Of a stretch of DNA of 64,000 nt, positions 34,081 through 42,637 are shown in pieces; position 1 is the first letter of the stretch; each line of letters begins with the position of its first letter. The notes under the pieces were generated by a model. The model did not search any database. It had not been told where the DNA came from and saw nothing but the letters and a program-made list of their open reading frames with translations. The stretch lies in assembly GCA_009841265.1 (NCBI GenBank), contig VXMB01000014.1, forward strand, positions 62,001 through 126,000, written 5' to 3'. The DNA is from Gemmatimonadota bacterium (GTDB lineage: Bacteria; JAAXHH01). Both the position numbers and the translations under genes were made by a program.

Positions 34081-34190
34081 CCCGGGATTCCGCCGCCGGC
34101 CAACCTTCCCGGCGCCCGGGATTCCACCGCTACCCGTCCTAGCGCCGCTACCCGTCCTAACGCCGCCGGCCAACCTTCCCGCAGCCTGGG
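34081..34190. repeat. GC-rich nested direct repeats upstream of LacI paralogue 3
   Basis: The 20-mer CGCCGCCGGCCAACCTTCCC occurs exactly twice, at 34091-34110 and 34161-34180. CCGCTACCCGTCCTA occurs at 34127-34141 and 34145-34159, with an 18-bp period. CCCGGGATTCC also recurs (34081 and 34116). Their nested layout points to slippage or unequal exchange. Confidence 0.75.
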
Positions 34191-34232
34191 GTACCGCCGC
34201 AAAACGTCCTTCCCGCCGCGATCTCAACGTCC

Positions 34233-34310
34233 TTGACACGAAACCACCCCATTTTATCTTTATGGGTGGTGTCTTTCTCCGCTATCGTACTGATTCGAAA
34301 ACGCGTTTCG
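34233..34310 (+). promoter_or_regulatory. Putative promoter and palindrome for LacI paralogue 3
   Basis: TTGACA (34233-34238), 16-base spacer and TATCTT (34255-34260) make the best sigma-70-like promoter in this cluster. Downstream, CGAAAACGCGTTTCG (34296-34310) is a near-perfect palindrome centred on CG, as in many LacI-family operators. It lies about 140 bp before the ATG, so an operator role in the leader is inferred, not shown. Confidence 0.5.
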
Positions 34311-34447
34311 TCATTCCAACCCGTGCGTTCACGTCCTGACCCGGCCGTCCTGGTTTCCTGCGCGGTCACGGACCGGTCCCTCCGGTCCGTTCAGGCGTGG
34401 GATTGCAGACTGTGCCAGATCGGCCCTCGGTTAGATCGGATCGGTCC

Positions 34448-35470
34448 ATGAGAGTCAAGCAGGTCACTATCAAGGACATTGCACAGAGACTGGGGATCTC
34501 CCACTCCACGGTCTCGCGGGCCTTGTCCCGCAGCGCGGCCTATCTCGTCAGCGAGAAGACCCGGATGCTCGTGAAGCAGACCGCGGACGAGATGCAGTAT
34601 ACGCCCAACCTGATGGCGCAGGGATTCGTAACGGGCAAGACGGGCACGCTGGGCTTGCTCACCTACCAGATTTCCCTTGAAACCTACGGAAACCAGACGG
34701 AACAGATTCTCAGGGCGGCCGAGCGCGAGCATTATCAGTTGCTGATGGGCATGGCCGTGAACCGGACTTCCCGGTCTTCTCAGGACGACCAGGGCATGCA
34801 GATCAGGCAGTTGATCTCAAGGGGCGTCGACGGGCTCCTGATCAACACACGGGGCGACCGGGGGGAATCGGACCGGATACGGGACATGGTGCGGAACCAC
34901 ATACCCGTGGTGACGTACCACTATCCCACGGAGCATATCAGCGGAGTCGTGCTGGATCTCGAGGCCGACTTTTATCACGCGACGAACCACCTGATAGAAC
35001 TGGGCCACCGGAGGATCGGGTACATCGGCCGGAACCTGGACCTCGAAAGCCCGGTTTCGTCCAAGGGAAGAGGTTACTGCAGGGCGATGGGGGACAACGA
35101 CCTGGCCCATGAGATCATCCCTCCTCTGGGCAGCCGCGGCGAAGGCGGCTATATCCAGGGACTGAACCTGCGGGACCGGTTCACCGCCTTGCTCTGCAGG
35201 GATGACTACACGGCGATCGGCGTGTGCCGCGGCCTGCGCGACGGGGGATTTCGAATACCGGAAGACGTGGCCGTGGTGGGTTTTGGGGATATTGACGTAT
35301 CGGCCTACCTGTCGCCTGCACTGACCACGATGGCCGTCCCTTACCAGGAAATAGCCGGAACGGCGATGGATCTGCTGCTGCGCAAGATCGGCGGAGAAGA
35401 CACGGTCGAGCAGGTCACGCTCCGCTCCCGCCTCATTGTCCGGGAGTCCTGCGGCGGGAACAAGGACTAG
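34448..35470 (+). CDS. LacI-family transcriptional regulator (paralogue 3)
   Basis: A 340-residue regulator from ATG 34448. The DNA-binding region is VTIKDIAQRLGISHSTVSRALS, with YTPNLMAQGFVTGKTGTLGLL almost the same as paralogue 2. The core has ATNHLIELGHRRIGYIGRN, DRFTALLCRDDYTAIGVCRGLRD and VAVVGFGDIDVSAYLSPALTT, and the tail LIVRESCG. It is closer to paralogue 2 than to 1 by eye. No catabolic operon follows directly; the next genes downstream run on the opposite strand. Confidence 0.92.
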   Translation: MRVKQVTIKDIAQRLGISHSTVSRALSRSAAYLVSEKTRMLVKQTADEMQYTPNLMAQGFVTGKTGTLGLLTYQISLETYGNQTEQILRAAEREHYQLLMGMAVNRTSRSSQDDQGMQIRQLISRGVDGLLINTRGDRGESDRIRDMVRNHIPVVTYHYPTEHISGVVLDLEADFYHATNHLIELGHRRIGYIGRNLDLESPVSSKGRGYCRAMGDNDLAHEIIPPLGSRGEGGYIQGLNLRDRFTALLCRDDYTAIGVCRGLRDGGFRIPEDVAVVGFGDIDVSAYLSPALTTMAVPYQEIAGTAMDLLLRKIGGEDTVEQVTLRSRLIVRESCGGNKD

Positions 35471-35560
35471 GTCCTGCCCGGCTTTCTGGCGTGCTCTCCC
35501 CATGGATTCTCGTTCCGGTCCCGGCCTACCGAATACATCTCCTCTCAGCGCGCGGCCGCT

Positions 35561-36382
35561 TTACGTCCAGCGGTCCAGGCCCAGCAGCCGGCGACCCAGC
35601 GCGGTGAGACGCGCGGGACCGCTTCTGCGCTCGACGCCGCGTGGATCGCCCGGGAAGGCGTCCGGGTTCTTGCGGTTCCTCCAGAGCGAGACGCGGTGTT
35701 GCCGGAGGTTCTCGTCATCCTCCACGCTCGGGCTCGCGGAAATGTACTGGCTCCAGCGGGGCCTGTCCGAGGTGTTTCGGCTGTTCCCGTGGGGCAGCAG
35801 GCTGTGCCATATGAGGAGGTCGCCGGCCTTTCCGGGGATGGCGACCGGTTCCAGCCCCGTCATGTCCGGCCGCATGGGATCGCGGTCGGGAGGCTGGGTC
35901 TTTACCCATTCGAAAAACCGCCTGTGGAACCCCGGCACGCACTGGAAGCCGCCCTGGTTGACGTCCGTATCGGTCAGGTACAGCACGCCCTGGACCTTGA
36001 ACGTCCTGGAATGGACCGCCGTGTCCATATCCCAGTGAATCAGTGACTCTTTAAACCCGTGCGGCCGGTCTTCCCGTTCCGGCGGCGTCATGTTGGCCCG
36101 GTCGATGCTCACCCACAGCTTCTCTTCCTTCCACAGGGTCTTGAACGCCTCGTATACCCGCTCATGCTGCCGGTTGTCCCACATCGCCTGGTGATGGTAC
36201 ATTTCGACGAAGCCGAGACGGCGGGGCGGATCGGCGTACCAGGTCTCCGGATCCCGGGGGTCCAGGTCCAGGAACGCGGCGATGGCCGAAATCGTGGCTT
36301 CCAGGTGAGCGGCGGGTACGGCATCGGGTATGATTACGTAGCCGTTTTCGTCCCAGCAAGACCACTGATCGTCGGTGAACAA
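35561..36382 (-). CDS. Phytanoyl-CoA dioxygenase (PhyH) family protein
   Basis: 273 residues with a TTG start at 36382, supported by a strong GGAGGAG site at 36389-36395. The Fe(II) facial triad is visible as HWDMD (His-x-Asp) and the distal His in HSLLPHGNSRNTSDRPRW, whose Arg should bind 2-oxoglutarate. Segments NGYVIIPDAVP and VLYLTDTDVNQGGFQCVPGFHR are typical of the family. It should hydroxylate a small organic substrate with O2 and 2-oxoglutarate. It lies just downstream of the Gfo/Idh/MocA gene on the same strand, 28 bp apart, so a shared catabolic role is likely. Confidence 0.9.
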   Translation of the reverse strand: MFTDDQWSCWDENGYVIIPDAVPAAHLEATISAIAAFLDLDPRDPETWYADPPRRLGFVEMYHHQAMWDNRQHERVYEAFKTLWKEEKLWVSIDRANMTPPEREDRPHGFKESLIHWDMDTAVHSRTFKVQGVLYLTDTDVNQGGFQCVPGFHRRFFEWVKTQPPDRDPMRPDMTGLEPVAIPGKAGDLLIWHSLLPHGNSRNTSDRPRWSQYISASPSVEDDENLRQHRVSLWRNRKNPDAFPGDPRGVERRSGPARLTALGRRLLGLDRWT

Positions 36383-36410
36383 CGCAACTCCTCCCGGTCT
36401 TTCCTGCGGC

Positions 36411-37460
36411 TCAGATCAAGGGCTCTATGGGTACTTCACGGCCCGTCTCGGCGGACCGGTATATGCCGTTCAGGATCTGTTGCACGAGAAGGCCGTGCTC
36501 ACCTGGCGCCTCGGACGGTTTCCGGGTCCGCACGCAATCGATAAAATGTTCCATCTTGAAGCGGAAACCATCCATATCGGGTAGATAGTCCGGCTTGATG
36601 TTGATCATGGTGCCGGACTGGTCCTTGAAGACCCGGGGCGGACTGAATTGGCCGCCGGCTTTTTCGCCCATCAGCGAGAACGTCCATTCTCCCTTCCCGA
36701 TATGGGCCGCGAAGGAAGCCTCCACGGAGAGCGTGGCACCGTTGTCGAACCGGATCATCCCCACCGCCAGGTCCTCGACCGAGTACGTTTCGTGATCCCA
36801 GTCGGGCCACATGGAAACCGTGTCGCTGGGCCGGTCTCCCAGGTAGGTGTAGGCGCTCCCGAAGGCGCTTACGGGCTGGGGAGAGCCCATGAGATAGTGG
36901 GCCGCTTCGATCATGTGCACGCCGATATCGATCAACGCGCCTCCGCCCTGAAGGTCTTTGCGGCCGAAGACACCCCAGTTCGGAATCCCGCGGCGGCGGA
37001 GGGCCAGGCATCGACCGTACAGGATCTTCCCGAACTCCCCCCGGTCGATGAAGCGCTTGAGCATCCGGGCCTCGGGCGCGAACCGGTGCTGAAAACCGAT
37101 CACCAGGATGCGGCCCGTGTCCCGGCTTGCCTTAACCATTTCCGCGGCTTCATCCGCCGTGATGGCCATGGGTTTCTCCACCAGGACGTCCTTGCCGGCC
37201 CGCAGCGCGTCGATGGTCGGTTCGCAATGGACGCTGTTCGGCGTGCCCACGGTGACCGCGTCGATCGAATCCATCTCCAGCAATTCCCGGTAGTCCTCAA
37301 AACAGTGGGGAATGCCATACGTTTCCCGGCAGGCATCCAGGGCGGCGGCGCTGATGTCGGAGACTGCCGCCAATTCCACGTCGTCCATTGCGGACAGGTG
37401 CTGCATGTGTTCGCGGGCGATGCCGCCCCCACCGATGAAACCGACCTTCGTTTTAGGCAC
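36411..37460 (-). CDS. Gfo/Idh/MocA family oxidoreductase
   Basis: 349 residues starting at GTG 37460. The NAD(P) loop GFIGGGGIAREHMQHL is near the N-terminus and the conserved EKP segment VLVEKPMAITADEAAEM carries the catalytic Lys. The catalytic His region GGGALIDIGVHMIEAAHYLMG is present. Members oxidise sugars, inositols or sugar derivatives. It precedes the PhyH gene in one probable operon divergent from the GWxTD gene. The LacI trio next door could control it, which is inference. Confidence 0.9.
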   Translation of the reverse strand: MPKTKVGFIGGGGIAREHMQHLSAMDDVELAAVSDISAAALDACRETYGIPHCFEDYRELLEMDSIDAVTVGTPNSVHCEPTIDALRAGKDVLVEKPMAITADEAAEMVKASRDTGRILVIGFQHRFAPEARMLKRFIDRGEFGKILYGRCLALRRRGIPNWGVFGRKDLQGGGALIDIGVHMIEAAHYLMGSPQPVSAFGSAYTYLGDRPSDTVSMWPDWDHETYSVEDLAVGMIRFDNGATLSVEASFAAHIGKGEWTFSLMGEKAGGQFSPPRVFKDQSGTMINIKPDYLPDMDGFRFKMEHFIDCVRTRKPSEAPGEHGLLVQQILNGIYRSAETGREVPIEPLI

Positions 37461-37787
37461 ACTTACGTCCTTTCTTCATGTTGCGGATCTTTATGCTGCG
37501 GACCTCGTTTACCAATGAACCGCCACGACCGTTTCGCCGAAGGGTAGGCCGATACGGGGAACTGAATCGATGGATTTGTATTCAATACTATAAGGAACGA
37601 TCACGCGAATGCGCGACGCGCTCGGATGCAAATAATACTTTTGCCGGTCGACGAAATGCAAATATATTGCAAGGTAAACCCCGACACAACTCTATCAAGG
37701 CACCAGGGAAGGCGCTTTGGCGGGCGTTTGCGATCGAGGTCCGCACCGGCGAGACCGCGCGCCTTTTCTGTTCGCTGTGGAGGTTCG
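37461..37787. other. Divergent gene-free region between Gfo/Idh/MocA and the GWxTD gene
   Basis: 327 bases without a credible gene. It contains two copies of ATGCAAATA (37626-37634 and 37656-37664), 30 bp apart on one face of the helix, and a small inverted repeat GTATT-C-AATAC at 37578-37588 followed by an AT-rich stretch. An upstream extension of the GWxTD frame reaches in, but it has no protein-like character. Promoters in both directions are expected here. Confidence 0.55.
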
Positions 37788-39212
37788 ATGTTCGGCGCTG
37801 GAAGGTGGATCAAGGTGTTCTCAGGGCTCGTGATGCCGGCCGTAACGATGCTGCTCGCGGTACCGGCCATGACAGTGCTCGCTGCTCCGGCGGCTCCGGC
37901 GGCTCCGGCGGACGCTCCGGCGGACGCTCCGGCGGACGCTCCTGCGGCTGTCCCTGCGGCGGCTCCGGCGGACCGCGTTCCGGACCAATCGGGCAGGATC
38001 AATCCGAGCCTCGCCGTGGTGGACATTGTCACCTCGCGGGGCGATACGGTGGACAGCACGCGTGTCGACTGCTACTACCGCCTTTCAAACGAACTGTTCA
38101 GTTTCGTCAGGGCCGGGGACCGTTATGCAGCCCGTTTCGAACTCTCGCTGATCGTGATCGACGATGACGATTACCAGGTGACCGCCGAGACCATTCGGGA
38201 TTCGGTCCTGGTGGATACGGAAGTCGAGATGCGGATGATGGACCATTCCCGTGCAAAGCTGTATACCACCTACCTTCCCCCGGGCGAGTACGACCTCGAG
38301 ATCAAGCTCTACGACCAGGATACCGGCAGCCAGCATGACATGGCCAGACCCTTCGAAGTGCCCGACTACTACAGGGACCGGCTCAGCGTAAGCGACATAC
38401 AGTTCGCCGGGCTGGTACTGGAAGGGTCTTCCAATGTCGGCCTGGAACGCAGGGGCATCCGGATCGTACCCAACCTGACCCGCGCCTTCGGCGAAGACCA
38501 TACCGACATGTACATCTACTACGAGGTGTATTCGGACGCGGCCGGGGAGGCGGAACTGCCGCTTTCGGCGGTATACAAGATCAAGTCGCCGACGGGCAAA
38601 GTTGTGCTGGAACGGGAGGAACCCCTGGACCGGCAGGGCCATATCGGCGCGTACAGCGGCCGGTTCGATACCAGCGACCTGCCCCAGGGGGTGTACACGC
38701 TCGAGATTGAAGTCGATGACCGCGCCGTCAGAAACCGGGCGAAAGCCGAATCGGAGTTCCATATCACCTGGCAGTTCCTGCTGCCCCTGACGACGGCCAG
38801 GAACTTCAGGGAGATCACCGAGCAGTTGAGGTATATCGCCAAGAACGACGAGCTGGATACGCTGAAGGAGTACAGGGACGCGCCCGCGGGAGAACAGAAA
38901 GTCGCCCTGGAAGCGTTCTGGAAACGCCGGGACCCCACGCCCGGAACGGACCGGAACGAGCACATGATCACCTATTACAGGCGGATCGCGTACGCGAACG
39001 AAAACTTCGACGACGGACTCCGGAAAGGCTGGCGCAGCGACCAGGGCCGGGTCTATATCGTCTACGGACCGCCGGACGAGATAGAGCGGCATACCTGGGA
39101 CCGGTCCTTCTCCCATCCGTACCAGGTATGGCACTACAACAACATAAGCCGTAGTTTCGTCTTCGTGGACTTCGACGGCTATGGCAGGTATCAGCTCTAT
39201 CGGGTGTATTGA
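37788..39212 (+). CDS. Secreted GWxTD-domain protein with an N-terminal Ala/Pro repeat
   Basis: 474 residues from ATG 37788, which has a GTGGAGG ribosome site at 37777-37783. A signal peptide (FSGLVMPAVTMLLAVPAMTV) is followed by an Ala-Pro-Asp repeat, encoded by GC-rich tandem units near 37885-37970. The middle is beta-rich, with Ig-like segments (TYLPPGEYDLEIKLYDQDTG, LPQGVYTLEIEVDDRAV). The C-terminus is a GWxTD-type domain: DDGLRKGWRSDQGRVYIVYGPPDEIE and YQVWHYNNISRSFVFVDFDGYG. GWxTD proteins are frequent in Latescibacterota, Gemmatimonadota and relatives; their function is unknown. The stop overlaps a TTG that opens the priA frame. Confidence 0.85.
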   Translation: MFGAGRWIKVFSGLVMPAVTMLLAVPAMTVLAAPAAPAAPADAPADAPADAPAAVPAAAPADRVPDQSGRINPSLAVVDIVTSRGDTVDSTRVDCYYRLSNELFSFVRAGDRYAARFELSLIVIDDDDYQVTAETIRDSVLVDTEVEMRMMDHSRAKLYTTYLPPGEYDLEIKLYDQDTGSQHDMARPFEVPDYYRDRLSVSDIQFAGLVLEGSSNVGLERRGIRIVPNLTRAFGEDHTDMYIYYEVYSDAAGEAELPLSAVYKIKSPTGKVVLEREEPLDRQGHIGAYSGRFDTSDLPQGVYTLEIEVDDRAVRNRAKAESEFHITWQFLLPLTTARNFREITEQLRYIAKNDELDTLKEYRDAPAGEQKVALEAFWKRRDPTPGTDRNEHMITYYRRIAYANENFDDGLRKGWRSDQGRVYIVYGPPDEIERHTWDRSFSHPYQVWHYNNISRSFVFVDFDGYGRYQLYRVY

Positions 39213-39229
39213 AACGGCGGTCACAGCCT

Positions 39230-41689
39230 ATGGCGGCTTCCGTCCGGTTTGCCGAAATAGCCCTCCCTCTACCGGTCGACCAGGTATTCTCCTACAGCAT
39301 TCCTGACAACCTCATCGACACGGCCCTGCCGGGACGCAGGGTGTCCGTCGTCTTCACGAACCGCAGGATGACCGGCGTCATCACGGCGCTTTCGGACACC
39401 TGTCCCGTGCCGCGGTACAGGCCGCTGTTGGACGTCCTCGACAGCGCCGCGGTCCTGGACGCCTCGCTGCTCGAACTCACGCGGTGGATCGGCCGGTACT
39501 ATCTTTGCCCGTGGGGCGAAGCGATCAAGGCCGCCCTGCCCGCGGGAATGTTATCTGAAAGCGAACAGATCGTCAGCCGGGACGAACCGTGCCCCCCCGA
39601 GTGCATGGAACGGCTTCGCCGCGCCGCGCCCCGGCAGGCCGAACTGCTCGCCCAGGTACCGGATCAGGGCGCCGTCACCCTGTCGAGCCTCCGGCGCCGG
39701 ACCCGCATCCGGCAGCCCTTCGCGGCCCTCCGCGGCCTCGAGGCGAAGGGCCTGGTGACGATTTCGATCGGAGATACCGGCACCGGTCCGGGCATCCGGT
39801 ACGAGACCTGGGTCGAACTGGTCCCGCCGATGGAGGAGGCGGACCGGATCGTGACCAGGCTGATCCCCCGCGCGCCCCGGCAGGCCAGTTGCATCAACCT
39901 CCTGGCGCGGCACGGTGGCCGGCTGACCACGGAGCAGCTCCGACACCTGGGGCGGATCGAACGGGACGTGGTGCGGAGACTGGAGAAAAAGGGCCTGGTG
40001 TCGCTCCGGGAGGTGGAAACGATACGCGACCCATACCGGGACGCCGAGCTGCCCGAACCGGTAAAGGTCGATCCCACGGCGGAGCAGGCCGAGGCGCTGC
40101 GGGCGATCCACGGCGCCATCGGCCAGGGCGCGTTCAAGTCCCTGCTGCTCTACGGCGTCACCGGCAGCGGGAAGACGCACGTCTACGTTAAATCCATAGA
40201 AAAAACCCTGGAAGCGGGCCGGTCGGCCATCGTGCTCGTGCCGGAACTCGCCCTGACCCCGCAGGCCGTGCGGCAGTTCCGCGCCCATTTCGGCGATCTC
40301 GTGACCGTCCTGCACAGCGGCCTGTCCCCGGGGGAGCGGTACGACTCCTGGCGGCGGACCCGCGCCGGGGACTACCGCATCGTCGTCGGCGCCCGGTCCG
40401 CCGTGTTCGCGCCGCTGTCCGATCTCGGCCTGATCGTCATCGACGAGGAACACGAACCGTCCTACAAGCAGTTCGACGACCCCCCGCTCTATCACGCGCG
40501 GGACGTGGCGGTCGTCCGGGCGCGCACGGTGAACGCCGTAACAGTCATGGGCAGCGCGACGCCTTCCCTGGAGACCTACGCCAATACGCAGACCGGCAAA
40601 TTCGAATGCTGCCGCCTGACCGAGCGGGTGGACCGGCGCCCCCTGCCGGGCGTGCGGATCGTGGACATGCGGGAGGAACGCAGGCTGGGGCGCTTTTCGA
40701 TATTCTCCGCTCCCCTGGCCGACCGGATCAAGGACCGGCTTGCCCGGAAGGAGCAGATCATCCTCTTCCTGAACCGGCGGGGATTTTCTCCCTTCGTTCA
40801 GTGCTACGACTGCGGACTTTCCGTGTCCTGTCCCCACTGCAGCGTGACGATGACCTACCACGCCGACAGCCTGTTCATGCGGTGCCACTACTGCGACCAT
40901 AGAGACGAGGCGCCGGAGGTCTGTCCCAAGTGCCGTTCCAGGTCGATCGGATACCGGGGCGTCGGCACCCAGCGCGTCGAGGAGGAACTCAAAGAGCGGT
41001 TTCCGGACGCCCGGATCGTCCGCATGGACATGGACACCACGTCGCGGAAGGGTTCCCATCAGGACATCTTCCACCGCGTGCTGAACCGCGATGCGGACAT
41101 CCTGCTCGGCACGCAGATGGTGGCCAAGGGGTTCGACTTCCCGAACGTTACGCTCGTGGGCGTCATCTCGGCCGACACGTCCCTCAACCTGCCCGACTTT
41201 CGGGCCAGCGAGCGGACGTTTCAATTGCTGACACAGGTGGCAGGCCGGACCGGGCGGGGAGAGCTGGGCGGCGAGGTGATCGTCCAGACGTATTCGCAGG
41301 GCCATCACAGCGTCGCCAGCGCGCAGGCGCACGACTACCAATCTTTTTACGCCCGGGAAATCAACGACCGCAAGGCACTGGGTTATCCGCCCTTCGGGCG
41401 CATGGTCGGGATCCTGTTCCAGGGGGAACGGGACGAATACGTGATGCGGGAGGCGCGCCGGTTCGCCGAACTCATGCGGAAGCAACCGGGGGGGATTAAT
41501 ATCCTGGGGCCCGCGCCCCCGGTGATTGCCCGGGTGCGCAACCAGTACCGCTGGCAGATCATCGCGCGGAGCAGCCATTCCGCGCGCCTGCGCGACGCCG
41601 TGCGGCAGGCCCGGATGCAGTGGGAGCGCGCCGCCGACAGCCGGCGCGTTCATCTGAAAGTCGACGTGGATCCCGTGGGGCTGGTGTGA
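39230..41689 (+). CDS. priA: Primosomal replication restart helicase PriA
   Basis: About 819 residues from ATG 39230; a TTG at 39209 overlapping the previous stop is an alternative start. The N-terminal 3'-binding domain (LPLPVDQVFSYSIP) leads to a superfamily 2 helicase core with Walker A GVTGSGKTHVY and the DEEH box IVIDEEHEPSYKQFDDPPLYHARD. Zinc ligands are CYDCGLSVSCPHCSVTMTYH, MRCHYCDH and CPKCRSRSIGY. Helicase motifs V and VI are in LGTQMVAKGFDFPNVTLVGV and QVAGRTGRG. It restarts stalled replication forks. Its end overlaps the next gene (GTGA). Confidence 0.95.
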   Translation: MAASVRFAEIALPLPVDQVFSYSIPDNLIDTALPGRRVSVVFTNRRMTGVITALSDTCPVPRYRPLLDVLDSAAVLDASLLELTRWIGRYYLCPWGEAIKAALPAGMLSESEQIVSRDEPCPPECMERLRRAAPRQAELLAQVPDQGAVTLSSLRRRTRIRQPFAALRGLEAKGLVTISIGDTGTGPGIRYETWVELVPPMEEADRIVTRLIPRAPRQASCINLLARHGGRLTTEQLRHLGRIERDVVRRLEKKGLVSLREVETIRDPYRDAELPEPVKVDPTAEQAEALRAIHGAIGQGAFKSLLLYGVTGSGKTHVYVKSIEKTLEAGRSAIVLVPELALTPQAVRQFRAHFGDLVTVLHSGLSPGERYDSWRRTRAGDYRIVVGARSAVFAPLSDLGLIVIDEEHEPSYKQFDDPPLYHARDVAVVRARTVNAVTVMGSATPSLETYANTQTGKFECCRLTERVDRRPLPGVRIVDMREERRLGRFSIFSAPLADRIKDRLARKEQIILFLNRRGFSPFVQCYDCGLSVSCPHCSVTMTYHADSLFMRCHYCDHRDEAPEVCPKCRSRSIGYRGVGTQRVEEELKERFPDARIVRMDMDTTSRKGSHQDIFHRVLNRDADILLGTQMVAKGFDFPNVTLVGVISADTSLNLPDFRASERTFQLLTQVAGRTGRGELGGEVIVQTYSQGHHSVASAQAHDYQSFYAREINDRKALGYPPFGRMVGILFQGERDEYVMREARRFAELMRKQPGGINILGPAPPVIARVRNQYRWQIIARSSHSARLRDAVRQARMQWERAADSRRVHLKVDVDPVGLV

Positions 41690-42546
41690 AAACGAATGTA
41701 CGCGAAATAACCTGCAAGACGATCCTGACCCGCACGGGCGGGTTCCTGGAAGGCTACACCCACACTCTCCAGCCCTATGTCGGTTGCGTGTACCGGTGCC
41801 CCTACTGCTACGTGCAGGCCCTGCCCGTCCACCTCTATCACGGCGGGGCCTGGGGCGACTACGTGGACGTCAAGATCAACGCGCCCGAACGGCTCGAGGC
41901 CGAGATGACCCGTCTGAAGAAGCGGGACAAACCGGTGCGGGTATTCCTGAGTTCCGCCACGGACCCCTACCAGGGCGCCGAGTCGAAGTACCGGATCACG
42001 CGCCAGTGCCTGGAGGTGTTTGCCGTCCTGCAACCGGACCGGCTGGTCGTGCAGACCCGCAGCCCCATGGTCCGCCGGGACTTCGACGTGCTGAAGCGCA
42101 TCGAAGGGGTCGAACTGAACCTGACGCTCGAAACCCACGACGAGACCATTAGACGAAATCTCACGCCCCATGCCCCCTCCGTCGCCTCGCGGCTCAAGAC
42201 CCTCGACGCCGCCATGGAAACCGGACTTCCGGTCCGGGTCACGATCAGTCCCATGCTGCCCAACGACCCCGACACCTTCGTGGAAACGCTCCGGGACCGC
42301 TGCCACACCGTGGTCGTGGATACGTATTTCGACGGGGACGGATCGGGCGGCATGCGGACCGAACGCCTCCAGGTGCGGGAGATGTACGAGCGGTTCGGTT
42401 ACGGGGAATGGTACCGGCTCGGTGCCCATCACGCCCTGGTGGACGCGCTGACGGCTTCCCTCGGCGCCGAACGCGTCGCGTACAGCAAGGAAGGGTTCAA
42501 CCGGTCGGTCCGCATTGTCCGGGCCGCCGGCCGATCCATATTGTGA
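41686..42546 (+). CDS. SPL/YgiQ-related radical SAM protein
   Basis: About 286 residues from GTG 41686, which overlaps the PriA stop as GTGA. The radical SAM cluster motif CVYRCPYCYVQ (CxxxCxxC) is intact and followed by LPVHLYHGGAWGDYVDVKINAP. VRVFLSSATDPYQGAESKYRITRQCLEV and LETHDETIRRNLTPHAPSV resemble spore photoproduct lyase-type radical SAM proteins of the SPL family without its UV-repair specificity. The role in this lineage is unknown; the coupled position behind priA hints at DNA metabolism, which is only inference. Confidence 0.85.
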   Translation: MKTNVREITCKTILTRTGGFLEGYTHTLQPYVGCVYRCPYCYVQALPVHLYHGGAWGDYVDVKINAPERLEAEMTRLKKRDKPVRVFLSSATDPYQGAESKYRITRQCLEVFAVLQPDRLVVQTRSPMVRRDFDVLKRIEGVELNLTLETHDETIRRNLTPHAPSVASRLKTLDAAMETGLPVRVTISPMLPNDPDTFVETLRDRCHTVVVDTYFDGDGSGGMRTERLQVREMYERFGYGEWYRLGAHHALVDALTASLGAERVAYSKEGFNRSVRIVRAAGRSIL

Positions 42547-42637
42547 TGGACAGGCGAGGGCGTTCTGGTTATCATCCGACGTGCAATTTCGACCTCGTCC
42601 CGTTCCCGCAGGAAGCTTGAGCAGGCCACCCGAAAAT

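Larger units (their letters stand above)
34034..34447. other. Gene-free region between LacI paralogues 2 and 3
   Basis: 414 bases with no credible gene. The first half is extremely GC-rich and built from short repeats (separate entry). The second half holds the promoter candidate at 34233-34260 and a palindrome at 34296-34310, and forms the leader of paralogue 3. A change from GC-rich to AT-rich composition occurs near 34235. Confidence 0.6.

Noticed and set aside
39551..41653. A 700-codon open frame antisense to priA
   Set aside because: Shadow of a strongly conserved helicase gene; its sequence has Pro/Gly/His-rich composition and no domains.
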